Source: Piscinibacter sp. XHJ-5
Lineage (GTDB): Bacteria > Pseudomonadota > Gammaproteobacteria > Burkholderiales > Burkholderiaceae_C
DNA: 64,000 bases
Assembly (NCBI RefSeq): GCF_029855045.1
Contig: NZ_CP123228.1
Coordinates: 4,836,001 to 4,900,000 of the forward strand
Direction: 5' to 3'
Positions 53,028 to 61,295 of the stretch are shown here, in pieces (the stretch's first letter is position 1; the number at the start of each line of letters is the position of its first letter). The notes under the pieces are model-generated. The model made no database searches. It was not told the DNA's origin and saw only the letters and a program-made list of their open reading frames with translations. The position numbers and the translations under genes were made by a program.

Positions 53028-53223
53028 CGGACAGCGACGGCAGCGCGACAACCCGCTGTCGACCTGTCCCACGAGCGGCTGGGCACGGCCGCTTCGTGCG
53101 TGCTGGTGCGCCCTGATCCAAGATCAGCCCACCAATTGCGAGGCCGCCCTCTTCACCGCAGCCGCGAGTCCAATGTCGCAGGCTTGAGGACCGTCATGGA
53201 GGCAGAGCGCGGCATCGTCACGG

Positions 53224-53297
53224 CGAAGGCTGGACATGAGCGCGGCTTGCAGACGGCGAAGCCGGCTGGAAGACGTCCGCTCGATGGAAGGGTTGGA
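53224..53297 (-). other. attC site B, left-most of array 2, degenerate end
   Basis: TGGACATGAGCGCGGC, middle AGACGGCGAAGCCGGCTGG, right end GTCCGCTCGATGGAAGGGTTGG. The left core is altered (GAAGGC in place of TCTAAC), as expected at an eroded array end. Confidence 0.7.
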
Positions 53298-53317
53298 AAT
53301 CGCCAAGGTTCGCGCTG

Positions 53318-53716
53318 CTATGGAAGGCGGACCGTGCCCCGTCCAACCTGCTTCCCGCCCTCGAACACAGTGAACTCCCGTTTGCTCGGTTCGACTTCAA
53401 CTTGGGAGTCGCAGGCCAACGATGCGTCAGCACTCTGGCCGGGTTCGAGTGATGGCGAACTCGCGGGGAGCGCCACGGTGCAGGTGGTCTCGATCGTTCC
53501 GCGTGGGAACCTGACTTGAGGCCGATAGTTGTTGCTGATCGCGCCACTGCGACCTGTCTGACCTTCCGCCTTCAAGAGAGTGAAGCCGACGGGAATGGGC
53601 GAATTCGCCTTGAAGGTGACTGATTCCGGAGGCTTCTTGCTGCAGCCGCTCGCGAAGACGACAGAGGCGACAACAGCGGCTGCAACAGTGGTGAGGCTGC
53701 GGAGATCAGAGGGCAT
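53318..53716 (-). CDS. Small lipoprotein, integron cassette gene
   Basis: 132 residues from the ATG at 53714-53716. Signal peptide with lipobox (VVASVVFASGC, Cys about residue 25), then a beta-rich domain (VTFKANSPIPVGFTLL, VRFPRGTIETTCTVALP, VEPSKREFTVFEGGKQ). No family recognised. Exported proteins are common among cassettes. The start is 28 bases from attC site C, and the stop 21 bases from site B. Function unknown. Confidence 0.75.
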   Translation of the reverse strand: MPSDLRSLTTVAAAVVASVVFASGCSKKPPESVTFKANSPIPVGFTLLKAEGQTGRSGAISNNYRPQVRFPRGTIETTCTVALPASSPSLEPGQSADASLACDSQVEVEPSKREFTVFEGGKQVGRGTVRLP

Positions 53717-53743
53717 AGGTGAAAGGGCTGTGAGTTTCGGACT

Positions 53744-53821
53744 TCTAACGTTTGACATGAGGGGCGCCCGCAAGCAGGCGAAGCCTGATTGTGGACGTCC
53801 CCCTCGATGGAAGGTTTAGGC
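53744..53821 (-). other. attC site C
   Basis: TCTAACGTTTGACATGAGGGGC, middle AAGCAGGCGAAGCCTGATT, right end GTCCCCCTCGATGGAAGGTTTAGG. The stop codon of the NTF2-like gene lies in the right core. Confidence 0.85.
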
Positions 53822-54274
53822 CGCATTCGGAGTCTCGCGCGAAGATGGGACAGCCAGATGCTGAGGCCAGAGCAGCGGAATAGGCGGGAGCGCCTCCCAG
53901 AATGGTATGACCCTGCTGATGCGACCGTCGGGAGCCAGTTCGAGCACTGACTGCCCGCTTGCCACTACCGAACCCTCCTCGTTGACGATGGCCTTCGCAA
54001 AGCGGGCGACATTGCCAAAAGTGTTGACTCCACTGGCAAGCACGAGACGGCACTCTGGCCAATTCTTGTGAAACCCAGCAATCTTCTCCGAGATCGCTGC
54101 ATAGCCCGCGAACACGCGTTTCGGTCCCCAGATCTCCGCGTCGGCTGTAAGGCAGCGGGTGAGCAGTTCGCCTCGGCGAGCGGCGTCGTGCTCCGCAAAG
54201 GCCTCCAAGTAGACCGCCAGCGGCTCAAGGAATGCGGAAGGCTCCATGGCGGTGGATGTGGGCGACTCGTTCAT
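53816..54274 (-). CDS. NTF2/SnoaL-like protein, integron cassette gene
   Basis: 152 residues. SnoaL-like fold pattern: YLEAFAEHDAARRGELLTRC, TADAEIWGPKRVFAGYAAIS, AKAIVNEEGSVVASGQSVLE and DGRISRVIPFWEA. Such proteins are either ligand-binding or isomerase-like; the exact activity cannot be told. It starts four bases from attC site D and ends in site C, the tight packing of a gene cassette. Confidence 0.8.
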   Translation of the reverse strand: MNESPTSTAMEPSAFLEPLAVYLEAFAEHDAARRGELLTRCLTADAEIWGPKRVFAGYAAISEKIAGFHKNWPECRLVLASGVNTFGNVARFAKAIVNEEGSVVASGQSVLELAPDGRISRVIPFWEALPPIPLLWPQHLAVPSSRETPNAA

Positions 54275-54277
54275 GCG

Positions 54278-54352
54278 GTCTAACGTTTGACATGAGCGCG
54301 GCTTCGGGCTGGCGCAGCCAGGTCGAACGTCCGCTCGATGGAAGGATTAGGC
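54278..54352 (-). other. attC site D
   Basis: GTCTAACGTTTGACATGAGC, middle CTTCGGGCTGGCGCAGCCAG, right end GTCCGCTCGATGGAAGGATTAGG. It contains the stop codon of the ABM gene. Confidence 0.85.
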
Positions 54353-54661
54353 CGCATTCTTGCCTGGCAGCTGGACGTGTGTTGCCTCATAAATGGCCAT
54401 GCTCGGCTCTTCCTGGGCGAGTGCAGCCAGGGCTTTGGCAAATGCTCTGGACGCTGGAACCCTGAAATGCTCCCACAGTGCCGCCTGACTGGCCCACTGC
54501 TCGACGAACACCAAGCGCGACGTGTTCTCAGTGTCTTGATGGACGGAATGTGCGATGCACCCTGGTTCGACCCTTGACCGGGTGACGTGCTCTTGGCTCA
54601 GGGACAAGGCTTCGCTGAGGCACCCTTCCTTTGCGACCACACTTCCCAGGACGATGATCAT
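54347..54661 (-). CDS. ABM-domain monooxygenase (YgiN-like), integron cassette gene
   Basis: 104 residues. The antibiotic-biosynthesis-monooxygenase pattern is VLGSVVAKEGCLSEALSL, SRVEPGCIAHSVHQDTENTS, LVFVEQWASQAALWEHFR and HFRVPASRAFAKAL. Such proteins oxidise quinol-like compounds without cofactor or serve unknown roles. ATG at 54659-54661; stop in attC site D. Confidence 0.85.
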   Translation of the reverse strand: MIIVLGSVVAKEGCLSEALSLSQEHVTRSRVEPGCIAHSVHQDTENTSRLVFVEQWASQAALWEHFRVPASRAFAKALAALAQEEPSMAIYEATHVQLPGKNAA

Positions 54662-54737
54662 TGGGCGCCTCCAAGTTTGTGGCTGTTCATTCTGCGGCGA
54701 CGTGGGATAGCGTTGCGTGGCGCGCGCGCTTTCTGCG

Positions 54738-54817
54738 GCCTGACGTTTGACATGAGCGGCGGCTTGACTGCCGCGAAGCGGCTGGCAAGACGTCCGCTCT
54801 CGATGGAAGGGTTAGCT
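54738..54817 (-). other. attC site E
   Basis: GCCTGACGTTTGACATGAGC, middle TGACTGCCGCGAAGCGGC, right end GTCCGCTCTCGATGGAAGGG then TTAGCT. A two-base CT insertion distinguishes its right arm. It holds the stop codon of the dfrB-like gene. Confidence 0.85.
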
Positions 54818-55048
54818 CACGCGTTCAAGCGCGGCGACGGGGTAAATCTGCACAGATCCAGGATGGGCTTCCGACTCAACGGCGTAGCCTTCCGGCGTCA
54901 GCTGTGTGCTGTACCAACCGACGATACGGCCCTGCCACGCGGCGCCAGACTTCTTGCGAACGCGTTCTCCGAGCTCGAACGTCGCGGGAAATGTCGGTTG
55001 GATCTGGTGATCGTGAGATGCACCAGCGGCAACGCTGCTCTGTTCCAC
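54812..55048 (-). CDS. dfrB: DfrB-type (R67-like) dihydrofolate reductase, integron cassette gene
   Basis: 78 residues from a GTG at 55046-55048 (AAAGG 6 bases upstream), the exact length of known DfrB proteins; a TTG at 55054 is the alternative. The variable N-terminus leads into the SH3-like core [48 protein letters not shown]. The Lys of RVRKK and the VQIY motif form the active pore of the R67 tetramer. From memory it differs from DfrB1 at about five of the last 50 residues. The family reduces dihydrofolate with NADPH and is insensitive to trimethoprim. It is unrelated to chromosomal folA. Stop codon in attC site E; no promoter visible. Confidence 0.93.
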   Translation of the reverse strand: MEQSSVAAGASHDHQIQPTFPATFELGERVRKKSGAAWQGRIVGWYSTQLTPEGYAVESEAHPGSVQIYPVAALERVS

Positions 55049-55266
55049 ATTCAACCTTTCGTCAAGGCCGCCCGACTCGTAGAGTTGCCACTACCCCTTC
55101 GGTCGGGACAGGAAATTCTAGCTTTCGGCACTCGATTGAGCACAGTTGCCGCCAGCGCTGGCTGCAAGCTTTTCGCCATGTAGGCAGCCGACACTTTCGC
55201 TGCGGCTGTTCAACCACACGGACTGGCGCCGACTCCGCTGGCGCACCGAGATGCCTCTGCTGCGTG

Positions 55267-55344
55267 GCCTGACGTTTGACATGACCGGCGGACTCCAGAC
55301 GGCGAAGCCGGCTGGGAGACGACCGCTCGATGGAAGGGCTAGGC
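55267..55344 (-). other. attC site F
   Basis: GCCTGACGTTTGACATGACC, middle AGACGGCGAAGCCGGCTGG, right end GACCGCTCGATGGAAGGGCT then AGGC. It is followed after four bases by a second right half-site. Confidence 0.85.
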
Positions 55345-55348
55345 GCTC

Positions 55349-55371
55349 TGCCGCTCGACGGAAGAATCAGG
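55349..55371 (-). other. Extra attC right half-site
   Basis: TGCCGCTCGACGGAAGAATC then AGG repeats the right-arm pattern of site F. The stop codon of the RidA-like gene lies in this copy. It is probably the scar of a lost cassette or a recombination between two sites. Confidence 0.6.
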
Positions 55372-55861
55372 CGTCTCGTGGAAAAAGCTCAACCTCACCC
55401 TCGATCTCCACGGGAATGTTGAAGGGAAGCTCGGCCATTCCCACCGCGCTGCGCGCATGCGCTCCGCGCTCCTGGCCAAAGACAGCAAGGATGAGTTCCG
55501 TGAAGCCGTTGATCACCGCAGGCTGCCGGTTGAACCCTGGCGCTGAGTTCACCATGCCAAAGGCCTTCGTCCAACAGGCGATGTGGTCCAGGCTTCCGAG
55601 CTCTCGCTTGAGGCTGCCCAGAATGGCCAGGCCGGCAAGGCGAGCCGCCACAAGCGCTTCCTCCTGTGTGACCTGACTGCCAACCTTCCCGAGGGGCTCG
55701 GCAAGCGAGCCGTCCGCGTTGGTGGGTCCGTGGCCCGAGACGAGAGCTCGGTTGCCTACCACCCGTACCCATGGGAATGGGAGCACGGCACCAGGTGGAA
55801 GCTTCAGCGGCTCCGGCAACACGTAGCCGAGTGAATGCAGGCGGTCTTCAACGGTCGACAT
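55367..55861 (-). CDS. RidA/YjgF-family protein, integron cassette gene
   Basis: 164 residues from the ATG at 55859-55861 (GGAG upstream; another in-frame ATG at 55882 touches the attC site). Family pattern: RLHSLGYVLPEPLKLPPGAV, VVGNRALVSGHGPTN, EPLGKVGSQVTQEEALVAAR and the closing SAVGMAELPFNIPVEIEGEV with the conserved Arg just before it. RidA proteins hydrolyse reactive enamine/imine intermediates; this belongs to the longer YjgF-like subgroup of unknown substrate. Cassette layout between attC sites F and G. Confidence 0.85.
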   Translation of the reverse strand: MSTVEDRLHSLGYVLPEPLKLPPGAVLPFPWVRVVGNRALVSGHGPTNADGSLAEPLGKVGSQVTQEEALVAARLAGLAILGSLKRELGSLDHIACWTKAFGMVNSAPGFNRQPAVINGFTELILAVFGQERGAHARSAVGMAELPFNIPVEIEGEVELFPRDA

Positions 55862-55885
55862 GCTTGACTCCACGTGGGACATGAC

Positions 55886-55965
55886 GTCTAACGTTTGACA
55901 TGAGCGGCGGCTTTCAGACGGCGAAGCCGGCTGGAAGACCTCCGCTCGATGGAAAGGCTAGACGG
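55886..55965 (-). other. attC site G, right-most of array 2
   Basis: GTCTAACGTTTGACATGAGC, middle AGACGGCGAAGCCGGCTGG, right end CTCCGCTCGATGGAAAGGCT then AGAC. It contains the stop of an 88-residue ORF to its right. Confidence 0.85.
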
Positions 55966-56224
55966 CATTCTCTGCCCCACGGAGGAAGCCGCGGCTCAAA
56001 ACACCAGTGGGCGAGACAGCGAGCGGAACAACTCGAAGCAGAGGCGACAGGCGAGACAAGACCGGCCGTCGGTTTAGGACAAACGTGCGGCAGAGGATGA
56101 GACCCTTGAGTTGCGACGAGCAGGAGTCAGCACGCGCCTGCTCGACCAGATCCGCCCGGCCGGTGAGGCGGTCGCAGGCACCGGCGCCAGCGTCGTATCG
56201 CAAGGTGTGCATGCGGTCCTCCAT
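55958..56224 (-). CDS. Possible cassette ORF after sensor kinase gene
   Basis: 88 residues from an ATG at 56222-56224; Arg/Leu-rich (RPVLSRLSPLLRVVPLAV), no family recognised. The reason to list it is its TAG stop, placed in the right core of attC site G like the stops of most real cassette genes. It begins 10 bases after the stop of the sensor kinase, so it could be read from that operon. Composition alone does not prove it is coding. Confidence 0.35.
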   Translation of the reverse strand: MEDRMHTLRYDAGAGACDRLTGRADLVEQARADSCSSQLKGLILCRTFVLNRRPVLSRLSPLLRVVPLAVSPTGVLSRGFLRGAENAV

Positions 56225-56234
56225 GCCGCCTCTA

Positions 56235-59200
56235 TCAGTGCCGGGTGCGCGCGCCCGCATCGTAGGCGCCACGGCCGGGCACCCGGAGCTCCACCTCGGT
56301 GCCGCGCCCCACCGCGCTGCGGACGTCCAGCTGTCCACCGATGACGGCGGCACGCTCGCGCATGCCTGGCAATCCGAAGTGGCTGTCGGGTTGCTGGCCC
56401 TCGATCGTCGTCGCGTCGATGCCTTTGCCGTCGTCGACGATCGTCAGCCGGAACTGCCGCACGCCGTAGTTCAGCGTGACGGTGATATGCCGTGCGTCGG
56501 CGTGGCGGAAGCTGTTGCGCAGCGCCTCGCCTGCGATGCGGCACGCCTCCTCTCGCACGAGCGGGTTCAAGCTGCGCGTCGTTCCGTCGACCGCGACGCC
56601 GACGACTGGCGCGTTGGCCGCCGGGTGGGCATTGGTCAAGTCGGCGCCGATCGCAGCGATCGCCTCGGCGAGGTCGTTGACCTCGACGGTCGAGGCGCGC
56701 AGCCCCTGCACTGCGTTGCGCCCTTCGACGATCGCCGACTCAGCACGGTCCAGAGCGAGCTCGAGCCGCTGTTTTGCTTCCAGCGGACGCTCCGGCAGGG
56801 CGTCGAGGGCCGTGCGGAACCAGAGCAGCGACGCCTGATACGTCTGCAGCAGCGTGTCGTGCAAGTCGCGCGCGATGCGTGCACGCTCGCCGAGCCGCGC
56901 ATAGAGTGCGATCTCGAATCGGCGGTGCAACTGGCGGACGCGCAGGCGGTACGCGAGCCAGAGCATCGTGAGCAGCAATGCGGCGACCAGGATCCGGAAG
57001 TACCACGACGCATACCACGGCGGCGGAATGCGGATCTTGAGCGCGCGCGCGCTTTCGCTCCAGTCTCCGCGGGCGCCGCGAGCCTGGACCAGAAACGTGT
57101 AGTCGCCTGTCGGCAGCGTCGTGTACGTCGCGCTGCGCCGCGCGCTGTCCGTCTCGTTCCATTTCGTTTCGAGCCCTTCGAGCCGGTACCGGTAGCGCGT
57201 CCGCGCCGGATCGGCATAGTTCAAGGCGGCGAAGTCGAACGACACGATGCTGTGCGATTCCAGCTCCAGCGAAGCAGCGGACCAGATGGGCTGCTTCAGC
57301 GGCGCGCTTCCCGGCACCACCGGCTCGCCGAACAAGCGGAAGTCGGTCAAGAACACCGGCAGCGCGAGCTTGCGCTCGACGACCTGCCCGGGAATGAACG
57401 CCACCAGCCCCTTCTGCGAGCCGAAGAACATCTCCCCGCTCGCGCCTTTGGCGGCGACCACGGGCGCAGCGAACCGGTCGGTCAACAGGCCATCCGACGC
57501 GTGATAGTTCGTGAAGGTCTGGGCACGCGGATCGAACCGCGACAGCCCGTTCGGGGTGCTGACCCACAGGCGTCCGTCGTCTTCTTCCAGGATGCCGAGG
57601 ACCGTGTCCGCGGGAAGCCCGGAGCGCGAGTCGTACGACGTGAATGTCGCGTCGCGAGGATCGAGCTTGCCCAGCCCGCGGAACGTGGCGGCCCACACCG
57701 TCCCCGCGCGATCGACGTGAACCGAGTTGACGCGGTTGTGGCCGGGCGGATGCGCGGCGCGAAGCTCGGCATCGAAGACCCTGAAGCTGCCGGTGCGTGG
57801 ATCGAAACGGTGCACGCCGCGTGAAGACGTCGCGAGCCACAGCGCACCGCTCGCGTCCTCCGCGATCGAGCGGTACTGGACCAGACTTCTCGGTTGCGGG
57901 CTGAAGGTGGAGAACTGCTCCGTCGCCGGTTCCCAGCGGCTCAGGCCGAAATCCGTCGCCACCCACACGCTGCCGCCGCGATCGACGCGCAGCGCCGTGA
58001 CCCGGTTGTGGTTCAGCGATCGCGGATCGGATGCGTCGTGGGCGTACGTCGTGTACCGGCCCGAACGGGCATCGAGGCGGACGAGACCGTTGCCATTCGT
58101 GCCGAACCACAGATGGCCGGACGGGTCCTTCGCGATGGCGCTGACGCCTCGCGCGAAGGCGGGGTGGTCGACCGGCGTGACCTGATCCGTCGTGCGGGCG
58201 ACACGGTTCACGCCGCGGTCCGTGCCGACCCACAGCGTGTCGGGATCTTCCGGGTACACCGCGGTCACCGCGCCTTTGCCGAGGCTGTGGGGGCCCGCTT
58301 GCTGGTGGCGGTACGACCTGAAGCGCGGACGCTCGGTGTCGAAGCGGTAGACGGCCCCCGCCTTCGTCGTCGACCAGAAGCTCCCATCGCGATCCTTGAA
58401 CAGCCCCACGACCAGGTCGCCGCGCAAGCCGTCGGGATCGTCGGGGTCGCTCTGGTACCAGATCGCGTGCGTGCGTTCCGGCGTCAGCTTCACGAGGCCG
58501 AGCTTGTCGGTGCCGAGCCAGAGCGCCCGGTCGCCATCCTCCTGGATCGACAGGACGCCGGAGGACGCGTTCGGCGCCAGTCCGCCGTTGCGGAACGCAT
58601 AGACAGTGACGTCGCCGCTGGCGACGTCGACCGAGGCCAGATCACCGCCGGAGGACAGACCGAACCACAGCCTTCCGCTGCTGTCCTGGAAGGGTCTCGA
58701 CGGAAAGCCCGTGCAGACGAACTTGCGTCCGGACGCCGTCTCGAGCTTGATGTGTCGGGTGACCTTGCCCGAGCGCCGGTCGAGCGCGTAGAGCCCCTCG
58801 CTGCTGGTGACCCACAGGGTGCCGTCCTGCATGGCAGCCATCGCGATGACGCGCGTCTCGCCGACCGCGGGCGTGTAGCGCGGCCGATGACACGTCGTCT
58901 TCGACGTGTCCGGATCCAGGGCCGTCACGCCGTCGTCCGTCGCGAGCCAGATCACCCCGTCCTGGTCCTCGACGATGTCGTGGGCGATCCTGACGGTGCC
59001 GCAGGCCTCGTTGGGCGACCGGTATTGCGTGAAGCTGCCGGTTGCAGGGTCGTACCGATTGAGCGAGTCGTCGGCGCCGATCCACAGCCGCCCCGCGCGA
59101 TCACTCGTCAGCGAGTTGCCGATGAGGAAGCCGACGCTGTTCGTGCTCTGGCCGTCCGGAACCTTCATGAAATCGTAGCCGTCGTAGCGCCGCAATCCAT

Positions 59201-59453
59201 CCGCGGCGCTCAGCCAGACAAACCCGAAGCGGTCCTGCGCCACCCGTCGCACCGCAGAAGGCGCGGACGGCGACACCAGCGGATGAAACTGGATCGGTGC
59301 GCCTGCGACGAGAGCCACGTCGACGACGGCGATGTCCTGCGCGCGAGCGAGCCCGCAATTCGCAAGCGCGGCAAGCGCGGCAAGAGCGACAAATGCGGCA
59401 AGAGCGAAGGACTGCGCGACGGAGTGGCGGCTCCACCTCTTCATGCATCGCAT
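56235..59453 (-). CDS. Sensor histidine kinase with periplasmic two-propeller domain
   Basis: 1072 residues. Signal peptide or first helix (about 10-38), then repeated Reg_prop units (for example DRFGFVWLSAADGLRRYDG, DPSGHLWFGTNGNGLVRLD) that form beta-propellers to about residue 690, a Y_Y_Y domain (about 735-795), and a membrane helix (about 815-835). A HisKA_3 domain with IARDLHDTLLQTYQASLL (phospho-His about 861) and an HATPase (NSFRHADARHITV, DDGKGID) follow. This is the NarX/LytS-like class that pairs with NarL-type regulators. The next gene upstream encodes a NarL-type receiver. ATG at 59453 or 59444. Confidence 0.92.
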   Translation of the reverse strand: MRCMKRWSRHSVAQSFALAAFVALAALAALANCGLARAQDIAVVDVALVAGAPIQFHPLVSPSAPSAVRRVAQDRFGFVWLSAADGLRRYDGYDFMKVPDGQSTNSVGFLIGNSLTSDRAGRLWIGADDSLNRYDPATGSFTQYRSPNEACGTVRIAHDIVEDQDGVIWLATDDGVTALDPDTSKTTCHRPRYTPAVGETRVIAMAAMQDGTLWVTSSEGLYALDRRSGKVTRHIKLETASGRKFVCTGFPSRPFQDSSGRLWFGLSSGGDLASVDVASGDVTVYAFRNGGLAPNASSGVLSIQEDGDRALWLGTDKLGLVKLTPERTHAIWYQSDPDDPDGLRGDLVVGLFKDRDGSFWSTTKAGAVYRFDTERPRFRSYRHQQAGPHSLGKGAVTAVYPEDPDTLWVGTDRGVNRVARTTDQVTPVDHPAFARGVSAIAKDPSGHLWFGTNGNGLVRLDARSGRYTTYAHDASDPRSLNHNRVTALRVDRGGSVWVATDFGLSRWEPATEQFSTFSPQPRSLVQYRSIAEDASGALWLATSSRGVHRFDPRTGSFRVFDAELRAAHPPGHNRVNSVHVDRAGTVWAATFRGLGKLDPRDATFTSYDSRSGLPADTVLGILEEDDGRLWVSTPNGLSRFDPRAQTFTNYHASDGLLTDRFAAPVVAAKGASGEMFFGSQKGLVAFIPGQVVERKLALPVFLTDFRLFGEPVVPGSAPLKQPIWSAASLELESHSIVSFDFAALNYADPARTRYRYRLEGLETKWNETDSARRSATYTTLPTGDYTFLVQARGARGDWSESARALKIRIPPPWYASWYFRILVAALLLTMLWLAYRLRVRQLHRRFEIALYARLGERARIARDLHDTLLQTYQASLLWFRTALDALPERPLEAKQRLELALDRAESAIVEGRNAVQGLRASTVEVNDLAEAIAAIGADLTNAHPAANAPVVGVAVDGTTRSLNPLVREEACRIAGEALRNSFRHADARHITVTLNYGVRQFRLTIVDDGKGIDATTIEGQQPDSHFGLPGMRERAAVIGGQLDVRSAVGRGTEVELRVPGRGAYDAGARTRH

Positions 59454-59483
59454 ACGCGTCTCAGATCAGAACCACGCCACCGC

Positions 59484-61295
59484 TCAGTCAGCGCCTGGAG
59501 GCGGGACTGTCCGTGGCAGACCGAGCTGCTCTCCGATGTGCGCCTGCAGCGTCTCCAGGGACACAGGCTTGGTCAGGAACACGTTGACGCCGGCTTGCAG
59601 ACAGGCGACACGGTGCTCGGCGGTGGCCGAGGCCGAGACGGCGATCACGGGCACCGCAGCGAATTCGGCATCCCGCCGCAGCCGGCGCGTCGCCTCCACG
59701 CCGTCCACCGACGGCATCACGCTGTCCATCACGATCAGGTCCGGCCGGAAAATCCTCGCGACCACGAGCATCTGGTTCCCATCGCTCGCCTGCGCGACTT
59801 CGAATCCGGCGTTGGTGAGGAAGTCCCACATCAGCGCGCGGTTCGCCGCCACGTCGTCGACCACCAGGACCCGCCGCGGCGGCCCGCGATGGCGCACCAC
59901 GGTGGGCGCCTTTCGGACGGCGGCCTCCGCCGGCTCCACCACTGGCAACGGCAGCTCCACCCCGAAACGGGAGCCGCGACCGAGCTCGCTGCTCACCTGC
60001 ACCTGTCCGCCCATGTCGTTCACCAGCGCGCGGGTGATCGCGAGGCCCAGCCCGGTGCCTGCGCTGCGGCTGCGCGCATCGCCCACCTGCTCGAAGGGCT
60101 GGAAGATGCGTTTCAGGTCGTCGGGACGCATGCCGACGCCGGTGTCCTCGACGTCCAGATGCAGCAGCACGTGCAACGGGCCTTTCGGCTCGCCACTGGC
60201 GTGCAACGTGACCGTGCCCCGGTCGGTGAACTTGATCGCGTTGCCGATCAGGTTCAGCAGCACCTGTCGCAGCCGGCGCTCGTCGGCCAGAACCGCCTGC
60301 GGCAAGCCTGCACCGGCATCGAAAACGAAAGTCAGGCGCTTCTCGCGGGCCTTGACGTGCATCAGGTTCACCACCGTCTGCAGGAAGTTCACCAGGTTCA
60401 CCGGCTCCGGGTTCAGCTCCGTGCGGCCTGCCTCGATCCGTGCCAGGTCGAGGATGTCGTTGACAAGCGCCAGGAGGTGCTCCCCGCTCTCGTGAATGAC
60501 GTCCAGGCCGCGTGCTTGCCGATCGCTCAGGCCGCCGTCCATGGTCAGCAACTGCGCATAGCCGAGCACGGCATTCAGCGGCGTGCGCAACTCGTGGCTC
60601 ATGCTGGCGAGGAACTCGGTCTTCGCGCGGTTGGCCGCTTCGGCGGCGTGCCGGGCATCGCGCTCGGTCTGGACCATGCCCCGATGGAGGTCGCCCATCG
60701 CGGCATGCGCACGGTCCTGCGCGTCCAGCTTCGAGAGGATGCCTCGCACCTGGCTTTCAACCGTCTCTTCGCTGAGCCCGAGCGCCCGGGCGATCTCCTT
60801 GTAGACGTTGCCCTGCGCGATGAACCGCAGGATGCCGATCTCTGCCGGCGTGAGGCCCTCCTCCGCGATCTGCTCGGCCAGCTCGAACGAGCCTTCCGAG
60901 GGAAGCACCTTGCGGCCGGCGTGCACGGCGCGTATGGCGTCGAGCAGTTCCCTGTGCAGTGCGTTCTTCAAGAGGTAGCCGCTGGCGCCAGCCTGCAATG
61001 CGCGTTGCGCCTGGGCGTCGTCTGCAAAGGTCGTGAGCACGATGATCCGCGCGTGCGGGAACTCGGCCCGGATCGCGCCGATGGCGTCGAGCCCGTTCAC
61101 CCCGGGCATCTGCAAATCCATGAGCGTGACGTCGGGCCGGTGCGCGCGGAACTGCTGGATCGCCTCTCGGCCGTTCGCCGCTTCGGCCACGAGCGCCATG
61201 TCCGGCTCCAAGGAGAGCAGCGTCTGGATGCCCTGTCGCACGATCGGGTGATCGTCGACGCAGAGAACCTGGATGCGGGTCAGTTCTTCGGTCAT
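59484..61295 (-). CDS. NarL-type response regulator fused to hybrid histidine kinase
   Basis: 603 residues with an uncommon order. Receiver 1 (about 8-125; Asp in VTLMDLQMP) and a LuxR-type HTH (about 145-205; LTPAEIGILRFIAQGNVYKE, LGLSEETVESQVRGIL) together equal a full NarL protein. Then HisKA (MSHELRTPLNAVLGYAQLL, phospho-His about 232), HATPase (NLIGNAIKFTDRG, DTGVGMR, GTGLGLAITRAL), and receiver 2 (about 478-595; Asp in LIVMDSVMP). No membrane helix. It precedes the propeller-type kinase by 30 bp in the same operon, so that kinase may phosphorylate receiver 1. Confidence 0.9.
   Translation of the reverse strand: MTEELTRIQVLCVDDHPIVRQGIQTLLSLEPDMALVAEAANGREAIQQFRAHRPDVTLMDLQMPGVNGLDAIGAIRAEFPHARIIVLTTFADDAQAQRALQAGASGYLLKNALHRELLDAIRAVHAGRKVLPSEGSFELAEQIAEEGLTPAEIGILRFIAQGNVYKEIARALGLSEETVESQVRGILSKLDAQDRAHAAMGDLHRGMVQTERDARHAAEAANRAKTEFLASMSHELRTPLNAVLGYAQLLTMDGGLSDRQARGLDVIHESGEHLLALVNDILDLARIEAGRTELNPEPVNLVNFLQTVVNLMHVKAREKRLTFVFDAGAGLPQAVLADERRLRQVLLNLIGNAIKFTDRGTVTLHASGEPKGPLHVLLHLDVEDTGVGMRPDDLKRIFQPFEQVGDARSRSAGTGLGLAITRALVNDMGGQVQVSSELGRGSRFGVELPLPVVEPAEAAVRKAPTVVRHRGPPRRVLVVDDVAANRALMWDFLTNAGFEVAQASDGNQMLVVARIFRPDLIVMDSVMPSVDGVEATRRLRRDAEFAAVPVIAVSASATAEHRVACLQAGVNVFLTKPVSLETLQAHIGEQLGLPRTVPPPGAD

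Noticed and set aside
53318..53773. Longer start for the cassette lipoprotein at 53773
   Set aside because: It would run through attC site C; the ATG at 53716 gives a standard signal peptide.
53224..55965. CRISPR-like spaced repeats
   Set aside because: Repeats are about 75 bp, palindromic, end in attC core sites and are separated by genes of 240-500 bp.
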